Assembly: GCA_913052475.1 (NCBI GenBank) | Contig: CAJXEJ010000017.1 | Span: 1 to 42,670 of the forward strand | Source of the DNA: an uncultured Dehalococcoidia bacterium | GTDB lineage: Bacteria > Chloroflexota > Dehalococcoidia > Lucifugimonadales > Lucifugimonadaceae | Reading direction: 5' to 3' | Length of the DNA stretch: 42,670 bases | Part shown: one piece after another, positions 17,203 through 25,398 of the stretch | How the letters are laid out: the number at the start of each line of letters is the position of its first letter | How positions within the stretch are numbered: the stretch's first letter is position 1 | Translations under genes and position numbers: made by a program | The notes under the pieces: model-generated | What the model was told of the DNA's origin: nothing | Database searches by the model: none | The model's input: the letters and a program-made list of their open reading frames with translations, nothing else

Positions 17203-18962
17203 TGGCCTTTACCGATCTTCAATCGTTCCTCCAGCTTCTCGAAAAAGAAGGCGAACTCAAGCGAGTCACCGAAGAGGTTGATGCCGAGCTTGAGGTGACC
17301 GAAATTGCAACCCGTGCGGTGAAAGAAAAACTTCCCGCGATGCTGTTCGAGAACGTCAAGGGGTCGAGCTATCCACTGGTGATCAACTCGATGGCGACCA
17401 TGCGTCGTATCGAACTGGCGCTCGGTCGCCCGCCCGAAGCTCTTGGCGAAGAAATTGTTCAGTTCATGGAGGATGTGAACCCGCCAAGCCTAGGAGCATT
17501 CTGGCGCAATCGGAAAACCGGATGGCGTCTTCTGAAAATTCGCCCGAAGAACACACGGCGGGTGCTGTCGCAGCAGGTTATCGAAGAACCTCGACTCGAC
17601 CAGCTTCCTATTCTCAAGTGTTGGCCCGAGGACGGTGGAAGATTTTTCACGTTGCCGTTGGTCATGAGCCGTGATCCTCGAACCGGTGCCGGAAACATGG
17701 GTATGTACCGGATGCAGGTGTACGACGAGCGGACGACTGGAATGCACATGCAGATCCAGAAGGGTGGCGGCTTCCACTATCAGATCGCCGAGAGCATGAA
17801 ACAACCCCTCGAAGTGGCAGTCGCGGTCGGTGGCGATCCAGCTCTAATCCTTGCCGCGATCATGCCGCTGCCGGAGGGACTCGATGAGGTGGCGTTTTCG
17901 GGACTTGTACGTGGTCAGCGCACGCCTATGGCGAAAGCCAAAACCCTCGATATGAAAGTTCCAGCGCATGCAGAGTTTGTGTTCGAGGGAGTGTTGCGAC
18001 CCCACGTGCGAAGACTAGAAGGTCCATTTGGTGACCATTTTGGTCATTACTCAGCGGCCGGTGATCACCCCGTATTTGAGATAACTCGGATGACACACCG
18101 AAAGAACGCGATATATCCAGCAACCGTTGTTGGCCGACCTCCACAGGAAGACCGTTACCTCGGCGACGCAGCACAACTTGCACTCACACCGCTTGTTCGA
18201 CTCGTTCGCCGCGAAGTCAAAGATATGTGGGCGTACTACGAAGCTGGCTTCCACAATTTGCTGGTGGTTTCAGTCGACCCCCGCTACCAACGTGAACCGA
18301 TTAAGACGGCGATGGGACTTCTTGGCGATGGACAACTTTCGCTAACAAAGAACCTGCTGTTGGTCGGTCCGGATGTGAATCCCAGGGATTACAGCCAGGT
18401 GATGCAGGCGATTCGTCGCAATTTCGATCCCGAACAGGATTTTCATCTAATAGCACGAACTGCCGCCGACACTCTGGACTTCACAGGCGAGGCGCTGCAC
18501 AAAGGGTCGAAGATGATCCTCGATGCCACAGGTGGACCGGTCGGTGAAGGTACACCGACCGCCGTTGCGCTGCCAGCGAACATCGGAGCGATTGCTCCCG
18601 GTGTGACCAATCACCGCCTTGTTGGCAAAACAATGCTGGTTGTACAGACCACCGGACAGGGCAGAGATGTCGTTCAGAAGCTTGTGGACAATCCGCTACT
18701 GGGCAGTGTCAAGATCGTTGTGGCTGTATCGGCTGATGTGGATATCGATGATGACGAAAACCTGCTCTGGGGAATTTTCACACGGTTCGATGCCGTACTT
18801 GACGTGATGTTCTCACGATCAGAGTTTCGGGGTATTGCTCCGGTCTATTCAGGGGTACTCGGGATCGACGCTACCTGGAAACAGGGCTACCAGAAACCAC
18901 TGGTAATGAAACCGGAGATAGTGGAGAAAGTGGATTCAAAATGGTCCCGATACTGGAAGTAG
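17202..18962 (+). CDS. mqnL: UbiD-like decarboxylase of menaquinone synthesis
   Basis: A 586-residue UbiD-family decarboxylase, predicted to remove the carboxyl group from the prenylated dihydroxynaphthoate using prenylated FMN from MqnM. Landmarks are PAMLFENVKGS near residue 45, TGAGNMGMYRMQVYDERT (metal and cofactor loop), the catalytic-Glu segment LEGPFGDHFGHYS, and VVGRPPQEDRYLG. It is longer than E. coli UbiD (497 residues), which I take to be normal for the MqnL branch. The GTG start overlaps the mqnM stop. Its 3' end overlaps mqnE by 22 bases. It could act on another aromatic acid, but the context argues against that. Confidence 0.9.
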   Translation: MAFTDLQSFLQLLEKEGELKRVTEEVDAELEVTEIATRAVKEKLPAMLFENVKGSSYPLVINSMATMRRIELALGRPPEALGEEIVQFMEDVNPPSLGAFWRNRKTGWRLLKIRPKNTRRVLSQQVIEEPRLDQLPILKCWPEDGGRFFTLPLVMSRDPRTGAGNMGMYRMQVYDERTTGMHMQIQKGGGFHYQIAESMKQPLEVAVAVGGDPALILAAIMPLPEGLDEVAFSGLVRGQRTPMAKAKTLDMKVPAHAEFVFEGVLRPHVRRLEGPFGDHFGHYSAAGDHPVFEITRMTHRKNAIYPATVVGRPPQEDRYLGDAAQLALTPLVRLVRREVKDMWAYYEAGFHNLLVVSVDPRYQREPIKTAMGLLGDGQLSLTKNLLLVGPDVNPRDYSQVMQAIRRNFDPEQDFHLIARTAADTLDFTGEALHKGSKMILDATGGPVGEGTPTAVALPANIGAIAPGVTNHRLVGKTMLVVQTTGQGRDVVQKLVDNPLLGSVKIVVAVSADVDIDDDENLLWGIFTRFDAVLDVMFSRSEFRGIAPVYSGVLGIDATWKQGYQKPLVMKPEIVEKVDSKWSRYWK

Positions 18963-20065
18963 CCGATCCGAATCTTCAGGTCGAGTTGAATCTTTCTGAT
19001 AAGCGACTATTCCCGATCTGGGACAAGGTGCAAGCCGGTGATCGTCTGTCGAGAAGCGAGGGCGTAGCACTTCTCGAAACAAATGACTTTGCTGGCGTTG
19101 GGCGGATGGCAGATTTTGCGAAAAAGCGCGTTACTGGCGACAAGGTCTACTTTGTACTGAATCGGCACGTCAACCCGACCAATATCTGCGTACTCAGTTG
19201 CAAATTTTGTGACTTCGCTAAGAAGCCTGGGGACAAAGATGCTTATGAGATGTCGATCGAAGAGATCCTCGACCACGTCGACGACGACATCCACGAGATT
19301 CACATCGTTGGTGGACACCATCCCACATGGCCGTTCGAGTACTACGTCGAGATGGTCAAGGCTATCCACGTGAAAGCACCGCACGTTCAGATCAAGGGAT
19401 TTACCGCTTCTGAAATCGACTACTTTCAACGTCGGTGGAAGGTATCGCCTGAGGAATCGCTCGCAATTCTCAAAGAAGCCGGATTGCAATCGATGCCCGG
19501 TGGTGGCGCTGAAGTGTTTTCGTCACGAGTCCACAAAATCCTGCTACCAGGGAAAGCCAATGGGGACCGCTGGGCTGAGATTCACAAGACAGCCCACCAC
19601 ATGGACATTCCTACGAACTGCACTTTGCTTTACGGCCACATCGAGTCGTTTGAAGAGCGAATCGATCACTTGATCCGCCTTCGTAATATCCAAGACGAAA
19701 CAGGTGGATTTCTGGCGTTCATTCCATTGGAGTATCAGGTTGGGACAACGAAACTCCGACCCCGTCATACACCGGCGATGGACGATTTGAAGATGATCGC
19801 TGCTGCTCGACTGCTGCTCGACAACATCAAGTACATCAAGAGCTACTGGGTCATGCTCGGTGCGGCCACCGCCAGCATTGGTCTGAACTTCGGTGCTAAC
19901 GACCTCGATGGCACGATTGGCAAAGAACGTATTGCACATGCCGCTCTTGCCGAGTCACCAGCAGGGCAAGCACGAGAATCGATGGCATCGTCGATACGCG
20001 AAGCCCGTCGAATACCGGTTGAACGAGACGCTTTGTACAACGAGATCAAGGTATATGACTACTAA
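18941..20065 (+). CDS. mqnE: Aminofutalosine synthase (radical SAM)
   Basis: A 374-residue radical SAM enzyme that joins the MqnA product, 3-[(1-carboxyvinyl)oxy]benzoate, to the adenosyl radical of SAM to give 6-amino-6-deoxyfutalosine. The 4Fe-4S motif CxxxCxxC is C83, C87 and C90 in ICVLSCKFCDFAKK. Further family landmarks are HIVGGHHPTWPFEYY, GLQSMPGGGAEVFS, CTLLYGHIE and FIPLEYQ. The presence of HHPTWPF, as opposed to QGGLN, separates it from MqnC. It starts within mqnL and overlaps mqnA by 11 bases. Confidence 0.95.
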   Translation: MVPILEVADPNLQVELNLSDKRLFPIWDKVQAGDRLSRSEGVALLETNDFAGVGRMADFAKKRVTGDKVYFVLNRHVNPTNICVLSCKFCDFAKKPGDKDAYEMSIEEILDHVDDDIHEIHIVGGHHPTWPFEYYVEMVKAIHVKAPHVQIKGFTASEIDYFQRRWKVSPEESLAILKEAGLQSMPGGGAEVFSSRVHKILLPGKANGDRWAEIHKTAHHMDIPTNCTLLYGHIESFEERIDHLIRLRNIQDETGGFLAFIPLEYQVGTTKLRPRHTPAMDDLKMIAAARLLLDNIKYIKSYWVMLGAATASIGLNFGANDLDGTIGKERIAHAALAESPAGQARESMASSIREARRIPVERDALYNEIKVYDY

Positions 20066-20885
20066 TCGACCTGAATCTCATCTACTTCGTGTAGGACATA
20101 TGACCTACCTCAATTCGGAAGTGTTTTATCGAAAACTCCCGATAGGATCTTGTGATCTGGTCGCGATGCCACCCCGTGCGATGGCCGCGGCAGTCGAGCA
20201 GGGTGAACTTGATGCCGGTCCGCTCCCGATTGCCGAGATTTTTCGGTTGGGTGACAAAATTCGGTCGCTAGGGAACCTCGGTGTCGCTTCTAACGGTCCA
20301 GCGATGAGCGTATTTCTTTTCTCGCACAAGCCCGTAGAGGATCTTTCGGGCTCAGACGTTGCAGTCACTACGCACACAGCGACCTCAATTCAATTGCTTA
20401 GGATTTTGTTTGCTGAACTGTGGAACGTTGTTGACCACAACTTTGTTGAGATGTCGGACGGCCATGATGTAGCTCTCGTAATCGGCGACCCAGCCCTTTC
20501 AATGTTGGCGGCCGGCGATTACAAACATCAGTACGACCTAGGATCGGCGTGGAAGACACTTACCGGATCGCCGTTCGTATTCGCCGAGTGGGTTGTGCGT
20601 GCGGACGCACCAGCCGATCTCGCCAGGCAATTTGAGAAAGATTTGATTGAAGCTACGGAACGAGGATTTGACTCGATCGATGAAATCTGCCGGATTCGCG
20701 CCAACGACGTGATGTCGGAATCAGATGTCAGGACTTATGTGAGGAATTTCTCCTACTTCCTCGGATCGAGCGAACGATCAGGGCAGCAGGAGTTCAAAAG
20801 TCGATTGGCACAACTACCCGCTTGGCGACCAACTTCTCTGACGAATCCGAACTCAACAACGACAGAGGCAATTCCGACTTCGTAA
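20055..20885 (+). CDS. mqnA: Chorismate dehydratase
   Basis: A 276-residue periplasmic-binding-protein-fold enzyme that dehydrates chorismate to 3-[(1-carboxyvinyl)oxy]benzoate, the first step of the futalosine route. Family landmarks are LRVGHMTYLNSEVFY at the N-terminus, LDAGPLPIAEIFRL, a Ser-rich substrate loop near SNGPAMSVFLFS, THTATSIQLLRIL, ALVIGDPAL and GSPFVFAEWVV. It is cytosolic with no signal peptide. The ATG at 20055 is chosen; the frame is open far into mqnE, but only this start matches the family length. The last residues are Thr/Ser/Asn-rich and unlike the core. Confidence 0.93.
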   Translation: MTTNRPESHLLRVGHMTYLNSEVFYRKLPIGSCDLVAMPPRAMAAAVEQGELDAGPLPIAEIFRLGDKIRSLGNLGVASNGPAMSVFLFSHKPVEDLSGSDVAVTTHTATSIQLLRILFAELWNVVDHNFVEMSDGHDVALVIGDPALSMLAAGDYKHQYDLGSAWKTLTGSPFVFAEWVVRADAPADLARQFEKDLIEATERGFDSIDEICRIRANDVMSESDVRTYVRNFSYFLGSSERSGQQEFKSRLAQLPAWRPTSLTNPNSTTTEAIPTS

Positions 20886-20905
20886 TTGAGAGTCGAGTTA
20901 ACAAA

Positions 20906-22006
20906 ATGCTCAAGCAAATTTCTGAAAAAGTCTTCTCAGGTAAGCGAATCACAAGCGAAGAGGGTTTGTGGTTGATGCAAGAGACCGAGTTGCTTGATCT
21001 GGTTCCATTGGCCGATTACTGGCGTCAGCATCATAACTCGAACAGCGAGATCACATATGTGATCGACACCAACCTGAACTACACGAATCTGTGCAACGCC
21101 TATTGCTCGTTCTGTGCGTTCTACCGAACCGATCCGAACGACCCGTCTGCGTACACCTATACGGTCGACCAGATCATGGACAAAATTGAGCGCGCGCGTG
21201 AGAACGGCGTACGAACGGTATTGATGCAGGGTGGTCTCAACTCCGAATTACAGCTCGACTACTACGTTGAGATGGTGGCAGAGACAAAAAAGCGATTCCC
21301 CGATGTCACACCCCACTACTGGTCGGCGCCTGAGATAGTCCGGATGAGCGAAGTCTCAGAGATGAGTTACGAGCAGGTATTTTCTGCGCTCTGGAATGCC
21401 GGACAACGATCAATGCCGGGCGGTGGCTCTGAGATTCTCTCGGACGAAGTGAAGGCGACAGTTTCGAGATTTAAACCGAAGGACACGGTCGACCAATGGA
21501 CCGATGTTCACAAAGCGGCTCACAAGGTCGGACTAAAAACCACAGCGACGATGATGTACGGTCACGTTGAAAAAGACCGCCACATCATTGAATCCCTTGA
21601 ACACATACGTGGTGTTCAGGATCTTGCCGATAAAAACGGTAACGAAGGTGGATTCACCGCGTTCATTCCGTGGTCGTACAAGAAGGACAACACCGCGCTC
21701 GCGAAACTTGTGGAGGATGAAGCCGGTCCGAATCAGTATCTCCGCATCATCGCAATCTCACGGATCATGCTCGATAACGTGCCACATATTCAGGCATCTT
21801 GGTTCTCAGAGGGTCAGAAAACAGGTCAGATCGCATTGCGATTTGGTGCCGATGATTTCGGCGGAACCCTGTTCGACGAGAACGTGATGCTGGCAGCAGG
21901 TTTTTACAACCGAACGACCGAGACCGAAGTTCGCGAGATGATTTCTGAGGCGGGATACTCGCCAATCCAACGGCTTACAAATTACGAACTCGTAGAAGGC
22001 TCATGA
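20906..22006 (+). CDS. mqnC: Cyclic dehypoxanthinyl futalosine synthase (radical SAM)
   Basis: A 366-residue radical SAM enzyme that cyclises dehypoxanthine futalosine to the spiro intermediate. The iron-sulfur motif is C63, C67 and C70 in NLCNAYCSFCAFYR. Also seen are VLMQGGLNSELQLDYY, YWSAPEI, GQRSMPGGGSEIL, TMMYGHVE and TAFIPWSYKKDNT. It is homologous to MqnE two genes upstream. The ATG at 20906 gives a family-like N-terminus, 20 bases after the mqnA stop. A TTG at 20822 (28 residues longer, overlapping mqnA by 64 bases) is the alternative. Confidence 0.93.
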   Translation: MLKQISEKVFSGKRITSEEGLWLMQETELLDLVPLADYWRQHHNSNSEITYVIDTNLNYTNLCNAYCSFCAFYRTDPNDPSAYTYTVDQIMDKIERARENGVRTVLMQGGLNSELQLDYYVEMVAETKKRFPDVTPHYWSAPEIVRMSEVSEMSYEQVFSALWNAGQRSMPGGGSEILSDEVKATVSRFKPKDTVDQWTDVHKAAHKVGLKTTATMMYGHVEKDRHIIESLEHIRGVQDLADKNGNEGGFTAFIPWSYKKDNTALAKLVEDEAGPNQYLRIIAISRIMLDNVPHIQASWFSEGQKTGQIALRFGADDFGGTLFDENVMLAAGFYNRTTETEVREMISEAGYSPIQRLTNYELVEGS

Positions 22007-22056
22007 GCTGAGCTGGCGTCAACGGAGTAGTTCAGCTACTCAGAAACCGATACAGC

Positions 22057-22908
22057 ATGACTATCAACGACAATACGATAATTTTTGGACACAGTCCCGA
22101 CGCCGATGACGCGTTCATGTTCTTTGCGATGGAAAAGAAATACATCGAAATTCCAGGCTATTCAGTAGCTCATCATATGGAAGACATTGAATCGTTGAAC
22201 ATCCTCGCCGCAACGGGAAAACTGCCTGTCACGGCAATTTCAGCAGCACGTTACCCGGACGTGGCTGAGCACTACCGAATTATGTCTTGCGGATCATCGA
22301 TCGGCCGCAACTACGGTCCGATGGTGGTCTCGGTCGATCCGATGACGGAAGCCGATCTCGAAGGAAAACGAATCGCGGTACCAGGTCAGTTCACCACTTC
22401 TTGGCTGCTGTTCCAAATATTCGGGCCGAGTAACTGTGAACCTCTGTTCCTAGATTTCGACGATATCGGTCCGGCTGTCGAAGAGGGTCGTGCTGACGTT
22501 GGCATTTTGCTTCACGAGGGGCAGATTCTGTACGAAAAGCTTGGTTTCCACGGAATTATGAGCCTTGGCGAAAAATGGCATGGAGCTACCGGACTACCAA
22601 TACCCCTAGGGGTTGATCTCGTGAGTCGCCACATCGGTAATGAACTTGCCCAGACGATCGCAGATGCTTCGCTGGCGAGCATCAACTACGCACGTGCCAA
22701 CGAAGATATTGCTCTTGAGTATGCGCTCGGTTTCGGGCGTGGTATCAATCCCGCCGATGGTAAGAAGTTCGTTCGCATGTACGTCAATGAAGATACGGTC
22801 GACATGGGTGAAGAAGGTCGGCATGCGCTTGAAAAGCTGTTTTCAATGGCTGTTGAACGCGGCGTTTTGGGTGAGTTACCCAAACTAGACATACTTCAGG
22901 CGAAGTAA
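22057..22908 (+). CDS. mqnD: 1,4-dihydroxy-6-naphthoate synthase
   Basis: A 283-residue periplasmic-binding-protein-fold enzyme that splits the cyclic futalosine derivative to 1,4-dihydroxy-6-naphthoate. Typical features are FGHSPDADDAFMFFAM at the N-terminus, HHMEDIESLN, GRNYGPMVVS, IAVPGQFTTSWLL, ADVGILLHEGQ and the conserved His/Asp set. It ends the operon. Of the core genes only this one is separated by a real gap (50 bases), which contains a 6-bp GAGTAG/CTACTC hairpin around 22026-22042. Confidence 0.95.
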   Translation: MTINDNTIIFGHSPDADDAFMFFAMEKKYIEIPGYSVAHHMEDIESLNILAATGKLPVTAISAARYPDVAEHYRIMSCGSSIGRNYGPMVVSVDPMTEADLEGKRIAVPGQFTTSWLLFQIFGPSNCEPLFLDFDDIGPAVEEGRADVGILLHEGQILYEKLGFHGIMSLGEKWHGATGLPIPLGVDLVSRHIGNELAQTIADASLASINYARANEDIALEYALGFGRGINPADGKKFVRMYVNEDTVDMGEEGRHALEKLFSMAVERGVLGELPKLDILQAK

Positions 22909-23215
22909 ATCGCAGATCGTGTTCAGGGAGTAATCGGTCAGTATTCGTCCGGAGAGGAACTGACGGGCGTTAGACAAGAATCTCTTCGAGGTCCGTCAAC
23001 GTAGGAGGCTTCGGCATGAATGCATCGTCGCCGAGAGCGATTAATTGCCCAACGCTATAATCTGATTCCGTGATCATGTGCTGTGCAACACCAAAAAGTA
23101 CGGTACGAGAATATCGGTTGGTGGGCACAAATTGAAGAAAATATAGTAATAATCGACAGTAAAATGACCCCACTGAACTCAATTAACACCAACATTTACA
23201 CGAGAGATCAAGAAT
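22909..23215. other. Gap between mqnD and the rhomboid gene
   Basis: This 307-base stretch has no convincing intact gene. It holds a GTCAGT/ACTGAC stem (22937-22942 and 22959-22964) shortly after mqnD, which could end the operon though no T-run follows, and the receiver-like remnant on the minus strand. AT content rises from about 23040 onward, as expected for a promoter region serving the rhomboid gene. Confidence 0.5.
22970..23104 (-). pseudogene. Possible remnant of a response-regulator receiver domain
   Basis: The frame ending at a TAA (22970-22972) reads TVLFGVAQHMITESDYSVG and then LIALGDDAFMPKPPTLTDLE. This matches the last half of a CheY-like receiver: beta-4, alpha-4, the beta-5 Lys-Pro motif in the shape GADxFxxKP, and alpha-5. 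The N-terminal half, with the phosphoacceptor Asp, is absent: the frame upstream (to 23182) is AT-rich and not receiver-like. It lies in the 307-base gap between mqnD and the rhomboid gene. It may be a decayed gene; a chance match over about 45 residues is not excluded. Confidence 0.35.
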
Positions 23216-23998
23216 TTGAGGCAACCGGATCAGCGACAGGCGTTTTCAGCCAGTGTGAGCGGTTCACCTGGCACAAGCGCGCTAACCGTGATCAACATCA
23301 TATTTTTCCTTGGTGTGATGTTGACCGGTGGCACCGGTACGCAAAATCTAATTGACTGGGGAGCAAAATACGGTCGGTACATTGCGGAAGGTGAGTACTG
23401 GCGTTTAGTCCTTCCAATGTTCCTGCACGTTAGCTTTTTCCACATGCTGACGAACCTGTTCGGTCTGGTAATTTTCGGCTCGATGGTGGAGCGAATATTC
23501 GGTACATGGAACTTTGTCGTCATTTATCTCATGGCCGGAATCTTGGGAAACGTCGTGAGCTTTCTGGCAGGACCTAATCTCGGCGTCGGCGCCAGTGGAG
23601 CGGTTTTCGGGATACTGGGTGCGTTTGGTGTGTATCTGTTGCTAAACCGACGGCTACTCGGTCAGATGGGGCGTCAGCAACTTACCACGATCGGTGTCAT
23701 TGTTGCGATCAACGTCGTGCTAGGTCTTTCGATATCAGGAATCGACAACGCGGCTCACTTTGGTGGACTGCTTGCTGGTGGACTGGTCGCATTGTTAATT
23801 GCACCCCGAGAGAGGCTATTTGCAGTTGAGACACCGTTCAATTTCGGGACTCCTCGGATGGCATTGCGCTCAGGTGCCCAGCCAGCTTCGAGAGTACTGG
23901 TTGCGATAATCCTTATTGTGGCCATTGCTACGGCGATTACATGGTTCGAATCACAGAGCTACGTTACCAACGTTTTCGGACAGAAGATTCCCGGCTAA
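23216..23998 (+). CDS. Rhomboid family intramembrane serine protease
   Basis: A 260-residue polytopic membrane protein with the rhomboid core of six helices. The catalytic dyad is Ser127 in GVGASGAVFG (GxSG) and His181 in NAAHFGGLLAGG. The loop-1 segment YWRLVLPMFLHVSFFHMLTNL and the family ExxxG-like VERIFGTWNFV are also present. Such proteases cut substrate helices within the membrane. An extra hydrophobic helix near the C-terminus (VLVAIILIVAIATAITW) makes seven. The TTG start has a weak upstream site. There is no functional link to the neighbours that I can see. Confidence 0.9.
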   Translation: MRQPDQRQAFSASVSGSPGTSALTVINIIFFLGVMLTGGTGTQNLIDWGAKYGRYIAEGEYWRLVLPMFLHVSFFHMLTNLFGLVIFGSMVERIFGTWNFVVIYLMAGILGNVVSFLAGPNLGVGASGAVFGILGAFGVYLLLNRRLLGQMGRQQLTTIGVIVAINVVLGLSISGIDNAAHFGGLLAGGLVALLIAPRERLFAVETPFNFGTPRMALRSGAQPASRVLVAIILIVAIATAITWFESQSYVTNVFGQKIPG

Positions 23999-24031
23999 CC
24001 AAAGCTCGTGCGCGAGATCATGTCCAGGTTG

Positions 24032-24071
24032 TATAATGTTGTAATCGATGCTAATTGATATCAAGTATCAA
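24032..24071 (+). promoter_or_regulatory. Promoter -10 and putative Zur-type operator
   Basis: A consensus -10 TATAAT lies at 24032-24037. Downstream, TTGATA (24055-24060) and TATCAA (24066-24071) form a 6-bp inverted repeat with a 5-base spacer; within it TTGATATCAA is also a perfect palindrome. The AT-rich palindrome 17 bases before the regulator's ATG suits binding by the Fur-family protein it precedes. No good -35 is visible. Confidence 0.45.
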
Positions 24072-24087
24072 TACTGAGACTTCCGTA

Positions 24088-24546
24088 ATGCCTACCACGA
24101 CAACCGAATCAATCTATACGAATCTGATTACCGCCTTGGAAGATCGCGGGTTACGTAAAACGGCAGCTCGGGCTGCCGTGACGAGTCGGATCGAGACCAC
24201 CGGCAAAGCATTCACTGCCGAACAGTTGTGTATTGACCTTCCTCAGGTGGGTAGGGCGACGGTATATCGGACCATTCGACATCTGGTCGATGCGGGAGCA
24301 CTGTGCAAGCTCCAAATTCTCGATGGAGCACCGATGTACAGTATTGCCAGAGTCGAACATCACCATCACAAGATCTGTTCTCGATGCGGTGCTGTTGGCG
24401 AGTTTCAACACTCCACTGTCGAACGTGTGATGCGCTCGTTGGAAAAGGAAATCGATGGCGATATCATCGGGCATCGTATGGAAATCTTCATAACGTGTAG
24501 CCAGTGTATTGCCGATTCTAGAACAGGTGAATCCAGTGTCGGATAG
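24088..24546 (+). CDS. Fur-family metal regulator, probably Zur
   Basis: A 152-residue Fur-family repressor. It has an N-terminal winged helix (RGLRKTAARAAVTSRIE, GRATVYRTIRHLVDAGALC) and a C-terminal dimerisation domain with the metal ligands HHHHKICSRCGAVGEF and a second CxxC (CSQC), which form the structural zinc site. Since it is co-transcribed with a ZnuCB-type transporter, zinc sensing is the likely role; manganese or iron is possible. ATG 24088 is preferred over an upstream TTG at 24055, which lies inside the putative operator. Confidence 0.88.
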   Translation: MPTTTTESIYTNLITALEDRGLRKTAARAAVTSRIETTGKAFTAEQLCIDLPQVGRATVYRTIRHLVDAGALCKLQILDGAPMYSIARVEHHHHKICSRCGAVGEFQHSTVERVMRSLEKEIDGDIIGHRMEIFITCSQCIADSRTGESSVG

Positions 24547-25393
24547 TGACCTTACGAATATCCAGAAAACCTCGAGTATAAATGATACTAAGTCTCATAA
24601 TATCGCCAGTCACTCGGGTGTGTCACTGCGTCCGGATCAGGTTCCGATCCGTTTCGATGAGACGTGGTTTAGTTACAACTCAGAGCCAGTGGTCAAGGAT
24701 ATTAATTTCTCGATAACTCCCGGGGAGTTTGCGGCGATTCTCGGTCCAAATGGGTCCGGGAAGACCACGCTCATGAAGTTAGCTCTCGGACTGCTCAAAC
24801 CTGAATCTGGTCAGGTTTTACTATTCGGTGAACCGGCAGAAAGTTTTACTGATTGGTACAGAGTTGGGTATGTACCGCAACGTACGCAAGCAACTGAGTC
24901 GAGATTTCCGGCTTCAGTTCGAGAAATCGTTAACTTCGGCTCTTATTCAGGATTTCGACCTTTTGGATTTCTCGACAGGGGTAGATCGACTCGAGTTGAC
25001 GAGGCGATGGAAATGGCTGGTATCGAGCAGCTCGCAGATCACCGGGTATCTGATCTCTCCGTTGGCCAACAGCAGCGAATGTTGATCGCACGGTCGCTCG
25101 TTCGGCGTCCCGATCTACTGGTAATGGACGAACCCGTAGCGGGTGTCGATGCAGCTGGTGAAGAGCAGTTCCACTCAATGGTCCGTCGATTAAATCGCGA
25201 CCTCGGAATAACGATAGTGATGGTCTCGCACGATATCGGAGCTGTGATTCAGGAGGCGACCACCTGCGCCTGTATCAACCGCGACATAGTGTTCCATGGC
25301 CCGGTTCACCAGCTCGATGCTCAAGCCTTATCTGGTTTATATGGCTTCCCGGTAGACGTGTTGATGCACGATCCAGAACACACTCACAGGTAA
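24536..25393 (+). CDS. znuC: Metal ABC transporter ATP-binding protein (ZnuC-like)
   Basis: A 285-residue ABC ATPase that powers import of a divalent metal, probably zinc. It has Walker A GPNGSGKTT, the Q-loop in YVPQRTQ, signature LSVGQQQRM, Walker B LLVMDEP and the H-loop SHD. A hydrophilic Ser/Asn-rich extension of about 35 residues precedes the domain. The GTG start has a good site, AGGTGA (24525-24530), at five bases. It overlaps the regulator's stop by 11 bases, so the genes are coupled. The metal could also be manganese or iron. Confidence 0.88.
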   Translation: MSDSDLTNIQKTSSINDTKSHNIASHSGVSLRPDQVPIRFDETWFSYNSEPVVKDINFSITPGEFAAILGPNGSGKTTLMKLALGLLKPESGQVLLFGEPAESFTDWYRVGYVPQRTQATESRFPASVREIVNFGSYSGFRPFGFLDRGRSTRVDEAMEMAGIEQLADHRVSDLSVGQQQRMLIARSLVRRPDLLVMDEPVAGVDAAGEEQFHSMVRRLNRDLGITIVMVSHDIGAVIQEATTCACINRDIVFHGPVHQLDAQALSGLYGFPVDVLMHDPEHTHR

Positions 25394-25398
25394 CCCGG

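Noticed and set aside
19893-20054. Long N-terminal extension of mqnA inside mqnE
   Set aside because: The extra 54 residues are an out-of-frame reading of mqnE and do not resemble MqnA.
22055-22105. Possible second menaquinone regulator or riboswitch in the mqnC-mqnD gap
   Set aside because: Only a 6-bp hairpin is present; the gap is 50 bases and too short for a riboswitch.
23083-23355. Small plus-strand reading frame before the rhomboid gene
   Set aside because: It overlaps the rhomboid coding region in another frame and has an unprotein-like composition; no support for expression.
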